Origin: Mycobacterium angelicum
GTDB taxonomy: Bacteria; Actinomycetota; Actinomycetes; Mycobacteriales; Mycobacteriaceae
NCBI RefSeq assembly: GCF_002086155.1
Contig: NZ_MVHE01000015.1
Coordinates: 42,943-106,942, forward strand
Length of the DNA: 64,000 nt
Direction: 5' to 3'
Program-made: the position numbers and the translations under genes
Shown: piece after piece, positions 40,771 through 49,055 of the stretch
Layout: every line of letters begins with the position of its first letter
Position numbering within the stretch: position 1 is the first letter of the stretch
Notes under the pieces: generated by a model
What the model was told of the DNA's origin: nothing
The model's database searches: none
What the model saw: only the letters and a program-made list of their open reading frames with translations

Positions 40771-41433
40771 ATGTGTCCCAGCTCCGCAGCCAGATTCGGT
40801 GAGGCGCCGCTGGCCCAGACCGTCGCCGCCGCCGGTGCCATCCGGCGGCTCAGTTCGCTACTGCTCTCGCTGGAATACCCGCACCCGGCGGTGGACGCGA
40901 TGCTGGCCCAATTCGGTGCCTGGGAGCGCGAGCTCGCGGCCGCCGCGCCGCCGGATCCTGCCCCGCGGATCGGTGCCCGCGACGACGACGCCCGCCGGGT
41001 CTATCTGAACCACGCCACCGACATCGGCGCCTACAACCCGTGCTTTCCCGAGTACCGGTTCGATCGCCTCGATGCCGAACGGGCCGCTGGCCGGGTCACC
41101 TTCCCGGTGGTCTACGAAGGGCCGCCGGGACTGGTGCACGGCGGCTTCCTCGGCGTCTTCTTCGACTGCGTAATACAGCATCACAGTTGTCTCACCGGGC
41201 TTTCCGGAAAGACGCGCACACTGTCGCTGACATTTCGGCGGCCGACGCCGCTGCTGACCGAACTGCAATTCGACATCGCGCGGTCGCAAACCGAACAGGG
41301 TGTCGCGGCGATCGCGCGACTGCTGCTCAACGGCGAAGTGCTCTGCCGGGGTGAGGTCACCACGCTGGCGTCGCAGCCCGAAAAGCTTGCCGGATATCAA
41401 TTCGGCGCGCGGCGAACGGAGTCCAGCACATGA
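40771..41433 (+). CDS. hot-dog fold thioesterase-like protein
   Basis: 220 residues, ATG 40771 after AAGGAGAGG. The C-terminal half is a PaaI/4HBT-type hot-dog domain with E-G-P-P-G-L-V-H-G-G-F-L-G-V-F-F-D; the N-terminal 80 residues are helical and not recognised. It may hydrolyse CoA intermediates or act as a hydratase. Leads an operon with the following crotonase and is divergent from the other crotonase operon. Confidence 0.8.
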   Translation: MCPSSAARFGEAPLAQTVAAAGAIRRLSSLLLSLEYPHPAVDAMLAQFGAWERELAAAAPPDPAPRIGARDDDARRVYLNHATDIGAYNPCFPEYRFDRLDAERAAGRVTFPVVYEGPPGLVHGGFLGVFFDCVIQHHSCLTGLSGKTRTLSLTFRRPTPLLTELQFDIARSQTEQGVAAIARLLLNGEVLCRGEVTTLASQPEKLAGYQFGARRTESST

Positions 41434-42308
41434 ATACTTCGGACGAGCGAGTGCTTTTCCAGGTTGACCACGAGAAGCGCATCGCCACAATAACTTTGAA
41501 CAACCCCGAGCAGCGCAACTCCTATGATGCCGCCATGCGCGAGGCCGTTGCCCGCTGTCTGGACCGCGTCGCCGACGACGACGATCTCACCGTGCTGCTG
41601 CTGCGTGGGGTAGGTGGCGTGTTCAGCACCGGCGCCGACATGAACAACGCCTACGGTTGGTACGGGGAATCGGAGGCCGCGGGCCAACGGCGCCGTCCCA
41701 GCCAGCGTCGCCGACTTACGGTGGACCGCAAGTCATTCAGCTTCTACCACAACTTCATGGGCTTCCCGAAGGTAACGGTCGGTGAGATCGCCGGTTACGC
41801 GCTGGGCGGCGGCTTCGAAATCGCTTTGATGACAGACATTTCGGTGATTGCGCGCAACACGAAGATCGGCATGCCGGCCACCCGCTTCCTCGGGCCGGCG
41901 CTGGGCAGTCTGCACATGTTCTTTCACCGGTTAGGGCCGGTGCTGGTGCGGCGCCTGCTGCTGACCGGTGACATCATCGAGGCCGGCCAGATCGAGCATC
42001 TCGGAATCTTCACTGACACATGCGATCCCGATTCGGTGACCGCCCGCGCCCGGTACTGGGCCGAGAAGGCGGCGAAGATGCCTGCCGACGGCGTCGTCAT
42101 CGCCAAGGAGGCGTTCCGGTTGGTCGAGCAGAGCCAGGCGTACCAGGGCGAGGAAGTCGCCAGCTATCTGTTCCACGCATTCGGCACCAACCTGCAATTC
42201 GCACCGGGGGAGTTCAACTTCGTCAAAACCCGGGCAGAGCATGGAACCAAGGAGGCGTTCCGGCTGCGCGACGAACACTTCCACGTGCCCGAACCCGAAG
42301 CGGATTAA
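41430..42308 (+). CDS. enoyl-CoA hydratase/isomerase family protein
   Basis: 292-residue crotonase, ATGA overlap with the thioesterase stop. T-L-N-N-P-E-Q-R-N-S-Y, F-S-T-G-A-D-M-N-N and G-Y-A-L-G-G-G-F-E are the two oxyanion-hole regions. A basic stretch R-R-R-P-S-Q-R-R-R at about 89-97 is unusual and may be a surface loop. The gene ends 4 bp from the convergent tetR gene. Confidence 0.9.
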   Translation: MNTSDERVLFQVDHEKRIATITLNNPEQRNSYDAAMREAVARCLDRVADDDDLTVLLLRGVGGVFSTGADMNNAYGWYGESEAAGQRRRPSQRRRLTVDRKSFSFYHNFMGFPKVTVGEIAGYALGGGFEIALMTDISVIARNTKIGMPATRFLGPALGSLHMFFHRLGPVLVRRLLLTGDIIEAGQIEHLGIFTDTCDPDSVTARARYWAEKAAKMPADGVVIAKEAFRLVEQSQAYQGEEVASYLFHAFGTNLQFAPGEFNFVKTRAEHGTKEAFRLRDEHFHVPEPEAD

Positions 42309-42312
42309 GCCA

Positions 42313-43077
42313 TTAACGCTTCGCGGCCGACTTGGCTGGGGCTTTACGCTGGCGGGCCGGCGCCTTGCGGGCAGGCTTCGAGGCGTTTTCGATCAACTGG
42401 CCGGCGTGGTCCAGGATGCAGTCGAGACCGTATTCGAAGTTGGTCTCATCGGGGGCGCCGATGCGGTGTCCCTTACCGGTGACCTGCGCGATGAGCGGAG
42501 TGGTGTGCGGGTCGATGGCCACCGCGTCCTCGATCGTGCGCGAGCCGTCGTCGGATTGATTCTTTTCGAAGAGCCGGTGCAGCACCACCGATCCGCGCAC
42601 GTGCAGCGATACCGCGGAATACGTGTCGAAGGCGTCCTCGGGTGAGAGTCCGGCCTCGACCAGGTTGGCGATCGCCCGTTCCATCTCCTGGGCGCCCAGG
42701 CGGGCCGCTTTGGGGCTGAGGGCCGCCCGAATCAAAATCAGGTCGCACAGAATTGGGTTGCCCATGAACGTCTTCCGCATCGACCGGGCATGATTGCGCA
42801 ACGTCTCGCGCCAGTCGCTGGCTTCCACGTACGGGGTGGCGAACACATATTTGCTCAACGCGCGGTCGGTCATCGCGTTGAGCAGATCGTCCTTCTTGCG
42901 GAAATACCAGTAGATGCTGGTGACACCGACGCCGAGATGTTTGCCGAGCAACGGCATGCTCAAGTTGTCTATCGAGACTTCTTCGGCGAGTTCGAACGCC
43001 CCACTGATGATGTCGTCGGGATTGATGGACCCACGTTCGCGTCGCTGACGCTTCTCCGCGGTTGCCTGCTTTGCCAC
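42313..43077 (-). CDS. TetR family repressor with basic Lys/Ala/Pro tail
   Basis: 254 residues from GTG 43077, eight bases after GGAGG (ATG 43095 would include that site in the gene). HTH in the region L-L-G-K-H-L-G-V-G-V-T-S-I-Y-W-Y-F-R-K-K. The C-terminus is a 20-residue histone-H1-like tail rich in K, A, P and R (A-P-A-R-Q-R-K-A-P-A-K-S). Divergent from the SDR operon, with dyad site B between them, so autorepression and control of neighbouring catabolic operons are likely. Confidence 0.88.
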   Translation of the reverse strand: MAKQATAEKRQRRERGSINPDDIISGAFELAEEVSIDNLSMPLLGKHLGVGVTSIYWYFRKKDDLLNAMTDRALSKYVFATPYVEASDWRETLRNHARSMRKTFMGNPILCDLILIRAALSPKAARLGAQEMERAIANLVEAGLSPEDAFDTYSAVSLHVRGSVVLHRLFEKNQSDDGSRTIEDAVAIDPHTTPLIAQVTGKGHRIGAPDETNFEYGLDCILDHAGQLIENASKPARKAPARQRKAPAKSAAKR

Positions 43078-43149
43078 TACGGGCACCTCCATCAAGATCT
43101 ATCCTGGTACGCGGTCCGTCAACCTTACCGGGGACCATCGACCGTCTGC

Positions 43150-43166
43150 TACTGTAACCCCTATCG
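43150..43166. promoter_or_regulatory. operator candidate B (tetR / SDR divergent promoter)
   Basis: TACTGTAACCCCTATCG resembles the reverse complement of site D (TACTGTA-TACC-TATCG) with one extra spacer base. The 10-mer TACTGTAACC recurs at 58057-58066. TACTGT fits a -10 hexamer. Confidence 0.5.
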
Positions 43167-43206
43167 TAGGCTTTTTTGTAACCCTGCTTGGGACCGAGAT
43201 TGCGTT

Positions 43207-44004
43207 ATGGATCTAGGGCTGGCGGACGCCGCCACCGTGGTGGTCGGCGGTAGCCGGGGAATGGGGTTGGCCACCGCCCGCTGCCTGGCTGACGAAGGCG
43301 CGCGGGTGGCGGTAGTCGGTCGTTCGCAGCCCGCGCTGGACAGTGCGGTCGAGGAGCTGACGACGCGCGGCAGTCCGGATGCGCTAGGTCTGGCCGCGGA
43401 TATTCGTCAGGGCAGCTCCGTCGACCGGGTTTTCGCCGAGCTCGGCCGGCGATGGAACGGCGAACTCAATGTGCTCGTCAATACCGTCGGGCCGGGAGCT
43501 CCGGGCAGCTTCGAAGACCTGACCGACGACCAGTGGCGCGAATCGGTCGAAGACGGCGTGCTGGGCATGGTGCGGTGTGTGCGCTCGGCACTTCCGTTGC
43601 TGCGCAACGCGAAATGGGCTCGGGTGGTCAATTTCTCGGCACACTCGACACAGCGGCAAAGTGTCGTGCTGCCGGCCTACACCGCGGCCAAGGCGATGCT
43701 GACGAGCGTGTCGAAGAATCTGTCGCTGTTGCTGGCCAAGGACGAGATCCTGGTGAACGTGGTGTCGCCGGGCAGCATCGCATCGGAGTCACTGGTCGGT
43801 TGGGCCAACTCGGTCGGCGTCGACGGCAACGACCCGTACGCCTTGATGGACGCCATCGCCAAGCACTTCGGTCACCCGGCACACCTGCCCCGAGCCGGCC
43901 TGCCGGACGAAATCGGGCCCGTCGTCGCGTTTCTGGCGTCGCGGCGCAACTCCTACATGACCGGAGCCAACATCAACGTCGACGGCGGTTCGGATTTCAC
44001 CTGA
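43207..44004 (+). CDS. short-chain dehydrogenase/reductase
   Basis: 265-residue SDR, ATG 43207 (open frame extends to 42790 without homology). Cofactor motif G-G-S-R-G-M-G, V-N-T-V-G-P replacing the common N-N-A-G, Tyr158 and Lys162 in P-A-Y-T-A-A-K. The serine is in N-F-S-A-H-S (Ser144, 14 residues before Tyr rather than 13). First gene after the tetR intergenic region, 21 bp ahead of the DHDPS-family gene. Confidence 0.88.
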   Translation: MDLGLADAATVVVGGSRGMGLATARCLADEGARVAVVGRSQPALDSAVEELTTRGSPDALGLAADIRQGSSVDRVFAELGRRWNGELNVLVNTVGPGAPGSFEDLTDDQWRESVEDGVLGMVRCVRSALPLLRNAKWARVVNFSAHSTQRQSVVLPAYTAAKAMLTSVSKNLSLLLAKDEILVNVVSPGSIASESLVGWANSVGVDGNDPYALMDAIAKHFGHPAHLPRAGLPDEIGPVVAFLASRRNSYMTGANINVDGGSDFT

Positions 44005-44025
44005 CCCCTGGCGAAGGAGGGCATC

Positions 44026-45030
44026 ATGGCCACGGCAGCTGAGGCCAGGGGATGGGCGCGCGGCGCCCTGCGGGGCATCGGTGACTCGCTGTACACGCCC
44101 TTCTGCGGAACCGACGGCGACGACATCGATTGGGACGCATACCGAACGTTGGTGCGCTACTGCGTAGGCGATCTCGGGCACCCGATGTTGTGGTGCACCA
44201 GCGGCATAGCCGAATTCTGGGCGCTGACGCTCGACGAACGAAAGCGCCTGTTGGAGGTGGCGATCGACGAGGGCCGTGCCGCAAATCCTGACGTGGTCGT
44301 GCAGGCCTGCACCTCTGCCATCACCGCCGAAGATTGCCTGGAGCTGACGCTGCACGCCCAGCGGGCCGGTGCCGACATCGCCTACATCCAGACGCCGATG
44401 ATGGAGACCCACGGCGGCGAGGGCGTGTTGCGATTCTTCAGATACATCGCCGCACGAACGGACATCGCGTTGGGTATGTTCAATTCTCCGTCGTCGGGCT
44501 ATGTGTTGACGGCCGCCGAAAGCGCCCGGATCTACGACGAGATCCCCGCGGTGTGTGCCACCAAGGAAGGCGCCTTCCGGCCGCAAAGCAGCCGGTTGCT
44601 GCATCAGTTGGCACCCGATCTGGTGCTCTGGGAATGTGACAGGACCGTGTACCGCGCGGGTTGGCTGCGCGATGGAATCGTCTGCCCGGCGCAGTTGGGT
44701 ACCGCCGGCTATCTCTTCGAAACCCCGCAGCGCAGAATGTTTTCCGAGTACTGGGATCTGGTTCTCAACGACAAACTTCTCGAGGCCATGGACTACGGCC
44801 GTGAGTCGGGCCTGGACCAGTTCGACATCGATCTGGGTGGTTGGTGGACTTGCTATCCGGGCCGATCGGACTACTTCACCCATTGGGGCGGTGCGTTCAA
44901 GTACGCGGCTTCGCTGCTGGGTCTGCCGATAGGTGCTTATCCGCATTCGCGGCCACCGCAGGCGGAGTTACCGCCGGAGGCCAAGATGCAGATGGAGAAT
45001 GCATATCGCCGAATCGGGCTTGTCGATTAA
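44026..45030 (+). CDS. DHDPS/N-acetylneuraminate lyase superfamily aldolase or hydratase-aldolase
   Basis: 334-residue TIM-barrel with Schiff-base Lys180 in A-V-C-A-T-K-E-G-A-F; ATG 44026 follows GAAGGAGGG. The activated carboxylate motif common in DapA is replaced here by S-G-I-A-E. Members in catabolic clusters cleave or hydrate pyruvate adducts (for example hydroxybenzylidene-pyruvate hydratase-aldolases of ring degradation). Lysine biosynthesis is unlikely given its position among acyl-CoA genes. Confidence 0.8.
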   Translation: MATAAEARGWARGALRGIGDSLYTPFCGTDGDDIDWDAYRTLVRYCVGDLGHPMLWCTSGIAEFWALTLDERKRLLEVAIDEGRAANPDVVVQACTSAITAEDCLELTLHAQRAGADIAYIQTPMMETHGGEGVLRFFRYIAARTDIALGMFNSPSSGYVLTAAESARIYDEIPAVCATKEGAFRPQSSRLLHQLAPDLVLWECDRTVYRAGWLRDGIVCPAQLGTAGYLFETPQRRMFSEYWDLVLNDKLLEAMDYGRESGLDQFDIDLGGWWTCYPGRSDYFTHWGGAFKYAASLLGLPIGAYPHSRPPQAELPPEAKMQMENAYRRIGLVD

Positions 45031-45092
45031 GAGGATTACCGGAACCCGTCGGCGGGCATACGCCAGATACTCGACGGCGGAAGGAATGCGAA

Positions 45093-45368
45093 ATGCTCAC
45101 CTTGGGTGTCATCGGCTGGATCATCATCGGCGGCCTGGCCGGCTGGATCGGAAGCAAGATCATGGGAACCGATGCGCAGATGGGCCTGGTACTCAATGTC
45201 GTGGTCGGCATCGTAGGCGGTTTGATCGGCGGGTTCCTGCTGCGTGGCTTCGGCGTCGACGTAGCCGGTGGCGGCCTGTTGTTCTCTTTCTTGACGTGCT
45301 TGCTGGGTTCGATCGTTCTACTGGGACTCGTCAGGCTCGTTGTGCATCGCCGACACGTGCACCGCTAG
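45093..45368 (+). CDS. GlsB/YeaQ/YmgE-type small membrane protein
   Basis: 91 residues, three glycine-rich transmembrane helices (G-V-I-G-W-I-I-I-G-G-L-A-G-W-I-G, V-V-V-G-I-V-G-G-L-I-G-G, L-L-F-S-F-L) and a basic tail R-H-V-H-R. This transglycosylase-associated-protein family is stress-induced in many bacteria, function unclear. GGAAGGA lies six to eight bases before ATG 45093. Its presence in a catabolic operon is unexpected. Confidence 0.85.
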   Translation: MLTLGVIGWIIIGGLAGWIGSKIMGTDAQMGLVLNVVVGIVGGLIGGFLLRGFGVDVAGGGLLFSFLTCLLGSIVLLGLVRLVVHRRHVHR

Positions 45369-45454
45369 GCCTGTCTCGGCGGAGTTGCGTTCCGCCGGAC
45401 CGAGATTCGCCGAATCGGATCGGGTTGCACTCGCCCGGGCGACAGTTGTGGAAG

Positions 45455-45477
45455 GCTGTACCGAGAGGTATACAGTA
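45455..45477. promoter_or_regulatory. operator candidate C upstream of crotonase
   Basis: Core CTGTACCGAGAGGTATACAG, a CTGTA/TACAG dyad with 10-base spacer. It is identical to site D over 22 of 23 bases. TACAGT at 45471-45476 is a plausible -10, so a bound repressor would block RNA polymerase. Confidence 0.75.
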
Positions 45478-45529
45478 CGGGTGCAGACGTACCCGTGATG
45501 CGCGGCCAGTCAAGCCCGAGGAGTTGCCG

Positions 45530-46372
45530 ATGAGCAACAACAACGCACCCGAGACTGAACCGGCCGTGCTTTTTGAGGCCACGGCCAGCGGCGTCGGCAT
45601 CGTCACCCTCAACCGTCCCGACCGACTCAATTCCTGGGGGCCCGATATGGCGCCCCCCTTCTATGCGGCCGTTGACTGCGCCGAAAACGACCCGGCCATC
45701 CGGGTGATCGTGCTGACCGGCCGGGGCCGGGCGTTCTGCGCCGGGGCCCATTTGGGTTCGTCGGGTGCTGGTGCAGACGTCGGCGATTCGCTGGATAAGG
45801 CCGGCGGCAAGAGCGTGGCGGATCTGGTCGGCGACCGTCCGCCGCATTTCCTGACCGAGTTGCGCAAACCTGTCATAGCAGCGATTAACGGTGCCTGCGT
45901 CGGCATTGGTTTGACTCAGGCGTTGATGTGTGACGTTCGGTTCGCCGCGGCCGGTGCCAAGTTTGCCGCGGTGTTCGCTCGCCGGGGATTGATCGCCGAG
46001 TTCGGCATCTCCTGGATATTGCCGCGTCTGACCGGTTGGGGAGTTGCGCTCGACGTGTTGCTCAGCGGACGTACCTTTCTGGCTGACGAAGCAGCGCGGC
46101 TCGGCATCGTCAAGGAAGTCGTGGCGCCCGAAAACCTGATGAACCGTGTCATGGAGTACGCCGAGGACATCGCCCAAAACTGTTCTCCGGCTGCATTGTC
46201 GGTGATTAAGCGACAGGCCTATCGCGATGCCGGCCACGATGTCGTGGCGGCCACCGCCGAGGCCGAAGCGCTGATGTGGCAGGGGCTGCCGCGGCCCGAC
46301 GTCGTCGAGGGGATAGTGAGTTTTCTGCAGAAGCGGCCGCCGCAATTCCCGTCGCTGGATTCCGCGCCGTAG
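45530..46372 (+). CDS. enoyl-CoA hydratase/isomerase family protein
   Basis: 280-residue crotonase, ATG 45530 with GAGGAG six bases upstream. T-L-N-R-P-D-R-L-N-S-W, F-C-A-G-A-H-L-G (His in the usual Asp position) and N-G-A-C-V-G-I-G-L form the active-site shell. It has its own promoter with operator C, so it is probably a regulon member rather than a passive operon gene. Confidence 0.9.
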   Translation: MSNNNAPETEPAVLFEATASGVGIVTLNRPDRLNSWGPDMAPPFYAAVDCAENDPAIRVIVLTGRGRAFCAGAHLGSSGAGADVGDSLDKAGGKSVADLVGDRPPHFLTELRKPVIAAINGACVGIGLTQALMCDVRFAAAGAKFAAVFARRGLIAEFGISWILPRLTGWGVALDVLLSGRTFLADEAARLGIVKEVVAPENLMNRVMEYAEDIAQNCSPAALSVIKRQAYRDAGHDVVAATAEAEALMWQGLPRPDVVEGIVSFLQKRPPQFPSLDSAP

Positions 46373-46421
46373 TAGAACACTATGGCGGACTCGGCTGCCA
46401 GGTACCCTGCGGCAGCGCGCG

Positions 46422-46440
46422 TACTGTAAACACGACAGTA
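46422..46440. promoter_or_regulatory. operator candidate E upstream of CoA-transferase
   Basis: TACTGTAAACACGACAGTA, a perfect 6-bp dyad (TACTGT/ACAGTA) with 7-base spacer. TACTGT also fits a -10 box, placing the start of transcription about 50 bp before GTG 46486. Confidence 0.65.
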
Positions 46441-46485
46441 GGCACGTTGCGAAATTCAGCCGTCGGCGTCTTGGAGTGGTTTCAC

Positions 46486-47712
46486 GTGGTCAAGGTGATG
46501 GAGGGCTTCCGGGTCCTAGAGGTCGCACAGTTCACATTCGTCCCCGCAGCCGGCGCCATAATGGCCGACTGGGGCGCCGACGTCATCAAGGTCGAACATC
46601 CGGTTCGAGGCGACACCCAGCGGGGCTTCCTGCACATGGGCGGTTTCCACCTCAACCCCGACCGGCATCCGCTCATTGAGCACCCCAACCGCGGCAAGCG
46701 CAGCGTCGGCATTGACGTGTCAACGCCGGGGGGCCAGGAAGTGCTCTACGAACTCGCGAAAAGTTCCGACGTGTTTCTCACCAATTACTTGCCGTCGGCG
46801 CGTCAGAAGAACAGGTTCGACGTGCAGCATATTCGTGCGGTGAACCCGAGCATCGTCTACGCGCGTGGCAGCGCGTACGGGGACAAGGGACCCGAGCGCG
46901 ACGTCGGCGGTTATGACGGGACGGCGTTTTGGACGCGGAGCGGCATCGGTCACTGCCTGACCCCGCCAGAACTGGGTGCGCCACTAAGTCAAGGCATTCC
47001 GGCCTTCGGTGACTCCATCGGCGGGATGAACATCGCCGGCGGCATCGCCGCGGCGCTGCTTCATCGCGAGCGCACCGGTGAAGCCCTCGATGTGGACGTA
47101 TCGCTGCTGAGCACGGCGTGGTGGGCGGCCGGCGCGACCATGGCACAGGCCATGGATACCGGTGAAGTTATGCGGGTGGCGATGCCGAAATCCGGTGGCT
47201 CAGAATTCAATCCGTTTCTGGGCAACTTCCAGACCTCCGACGCCGGCACCATCAACTTGTGCATCGTGAGCCCGACCGGGTATATCCGCGACACCTTCGA
47301 ACACCTCGGCATCGCCGCGGCCGCAGCCGATCCTCGGTTCGCGACCGCTCCTACGCTGATGGAAAACGCCGAAGCTGCAAGCGATTTGATCGCGCGGGCC
47401 ATTGCGGGCAAGCCATTCGAGTATTGGCGTCAACACCTCAAGACGATGAAGGGGCAATGGGCGCCGTTTCAGAGCCCCATGGACCTCGGCGTTGACGAGC
47501 AGGCCATTGCCAACGACATGATCGTCGAACTGGAGGCCGCCGACGGGGGAGTGCCGTTCAAGGTCGTCCGCGGGCCCGTGCAATTCAACCAGGAGCCGCT
47601 GGCAACCACGCGGGCCCCGCAGGCGTCCGAGCACACCGAACTGGTGTTGACGGAACTGGGCATGGACTGGGACCGCATCGAAGAGCTGAAGAACTCCGGC
47701 GCCATCGCGTAG
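46486..47712 (+). CDS. CaiB/BaiF family CoA-transferase
   Basis: Family III CoA-transferase, 408 residues from GTG 46486 (GGAG 9 bases upstream; ATG 46498 also possible). F-R-V-L-E-V-A-Q-F-T-F-V-P-A-A-G, N-R-G-K-R-S-V-G-I-D-V, and the catalytic Asp in A-L-D-V-D-V-S-L-L are intact, unlike the atypical homologue at 30.3 kb. Likely moves CoA between a product acid and a new substrate, or has racemase activity. Operator E lies 46 bp upstream. Confidence 0.9.
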   Translation: MVKVMEGFRVLEVAQFTFVPAAGAIMADWGADVIKVEHPVRGDTQRGFLHMGGFHLNPDRHPLIEHPNRGKRSVGIDVSTPGGQEVLYELAKSSDVFLTNYLPSARQKNRFDVQHIRAVNPSIVYARGSAYGDKGPERDVGGYDGTAFWTRSGIGHCLTPPELGAPLSQGIPAFGDSIGGMNIAGGIAAALLHRERTGEALDVDVSLLSTAWWAAGATMAQAMDTGEVMRVAMPKSGGSEFNPFLGNFQTSDAGTINLCIVSPTGYIRDTFEHLGIAAAAADPRFATAPTLMENAEAASDLIARAIAGKPFEYWRQHLKTMKGQWAPFQSPMDLGVDEQAIANDMIVELEAADGGVPFKVVRGPVQFNQEPLATTRAPQASEHTELVLTELGMDWDRIEELKNSGAIA

Positions 47713-47778
47713 TCCAGCACAACCCGACTGACCAGGCGTTTTACCGATCTCACGCGCGCGTGGCCCGCTTTGTAGAAA

Positions 47779-47801
47779 GCTGTACCGATAGGTATACAGT
47801 A
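47779..47801. promoter_or_regulatory. operator candidate D upstream of amidohydrolase operon
   Basis: Core CTGTACCGATAGGTATACAG; one mismatch to site C over 23 bases although the flanking DNA differs. TACAGT at 47794-47799 fits a -10, 36 bp before the first ATG. Confidence 0.75.
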
Positions 47802-47835
47802 TCTACTACGCGCCTATTTTGAGAGGACGTCCACC

Positions 47836-49047
47836 ATGACCACGTTGGACTACCGGGCGATTGACGTCGACAACCACTACTACGAACCGATCGACTCGTT
47901 CACTCGGCACCTGCCCAAGGAATTCAAGCGCCGCGGCGTGCAGATGCTGCATGATGGCAAGCGCACCTGGGCGGTCATCGGCGAGCGGATCAATCAGTTC
48001 GTCCCCAACCCGACCTTCGACCCCATCATCGAGCCCGGCTGTCTAGATCTGCTGTTTCGGGGCGAGATCCCCGAGGGGGTCGACCCGGCATCGCTGATGA
48101 AGGTCGATCGGCTGGAGAATCATCCCGAATACCAGAACCGGAATGCCCGGGTGCAGGTCATGGACACCCAGAACCTCGAAATGGTGTTCATGTTGCCCAC
48201 GTTCGCGTGTGGGGTCGAGGAGGCGCTCAAGCATGACATCGACGCCACCATCGCCTCGATCCACGCCTTCAACCTGTGGCTCGATGAGGACTGGGGCTTC
48301 GACCGGCCCGATCACCGAATGATTTCGGCACCAATCATTTCGCTGGCCGACCCGGACAGGGCCGTCGACGAGGTCGATTTTGTGTTGGGCAGGGGCGCAA
48401 GGCTGGTGCTGGTACGCCCGGCGCCGGTGCCAGGACGGGTCAAGCCGCGCTCACTGGGTGACCCTGTGCACGATCCGGTCTGGGAGCGGCTGGCAGACGC
48501 CGGTGTCCCCGTCGGCTTCCATCTCAGTGACAGCGGGTACCTCGCGATCAACGCGCTGTGGGGCGGCAAGGGCACGTTTGAAGGATTCGGCAAGAAGGAT
48601 CCGCTCGACCAAGTCCTGTTGGACGATCGGGCAATTCACGACGCAATGGCATCGATGATCGTTCATCAGGTCTTCACCCGGCATCCCAAGCTCAAGGTCG
48701 TCAGCATCGAGAACGGCTCGTATTTCGTCTACCGGCTGATCAAGCGGCTGAAGAAGGCTGCCAACACTGCCCCGCATCACTTCAAGGAGGATCCGGTGGC
48801 GCAACTGCGGAACAACGTCTGGATCGCGCCCTACTACGAGGACGACGTCAAGCTGCTCGCCGAAACCATAGGCGTGGAAAAGATCCTGTTCGGCTCGGAC
48901 TGGCCGCATGGTGAGGGACTTGCCGATCCGATGTCTTTCGTCGCCGATATTCCGCAGTTTCCTGAGTTCAGCGCCGAGGACACCCGAAAAGTCATGCGCG
49001 ACAACGCACTCGACCTGCTCGGTGCCAATCTCCCAGTGATGGTGTAG
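47836..49047 (+). CDS. ACMSD-type amidohydrolase/decarboxylase
   Basis: 403-residue amidohydrolase-2 TIM barrel, ATG 47836 after GAGAGG. Metal-site features: I-D-V-D-N-H-Y-Y-E-P at the N-terminus and F-G-S-D-W-P-H-G-E-G near the C-terminus, the typical Asp of the family. Relatives decarboxylate or hydrolyse ring-derived acids. Leads an apparent operon with ligase, second amidohydrolase and two acyl-CoA dehydrogenases under operator D. Confidence 0.87.
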   Translation: MTTLDYRAIDVDNHYYEPIDSFTRHLPKEFKRRGVQMLHDGKRTWAVIGERINQFVPNPTFDPIIEPGCLDLLFRGEIPEGVDPASLMKVDRLENHPEYQNRNARVQVMDTQNLEMVFMLPTFACGVEEALKHDIDATIASIHAFNLWLDEDWGFDRPDHRMISAPIISLADPDRAVDEVDFVLGRGARLVLVRPAPVPGRVKPRSLGDPVHDPVWERLADAGVPVGFHLSDSGYLAINALWGGKGTFEGFGKKDPLDQVLLDDRAIHDAMASMIVHQVFTRHPKLKVVSIENGSYFVYRLIKRLKKAANTAPHHFKEDPVAQLRNNVWIAPYYEDDVKLLAETIGVEKILFGSDWPHGEGLADPMSFVADIPQFPEFSAEDTRKVMRDNALDLLGANLPVMV

Positions 49048-49055
49048 CGCGCCCG

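Noticed and set aside
43789..44946. 385-codon minus-strand frame over the SDR and lyase genes
   Set aside because: Covers two well-supported plus-strand genes and has no recognisable motif.
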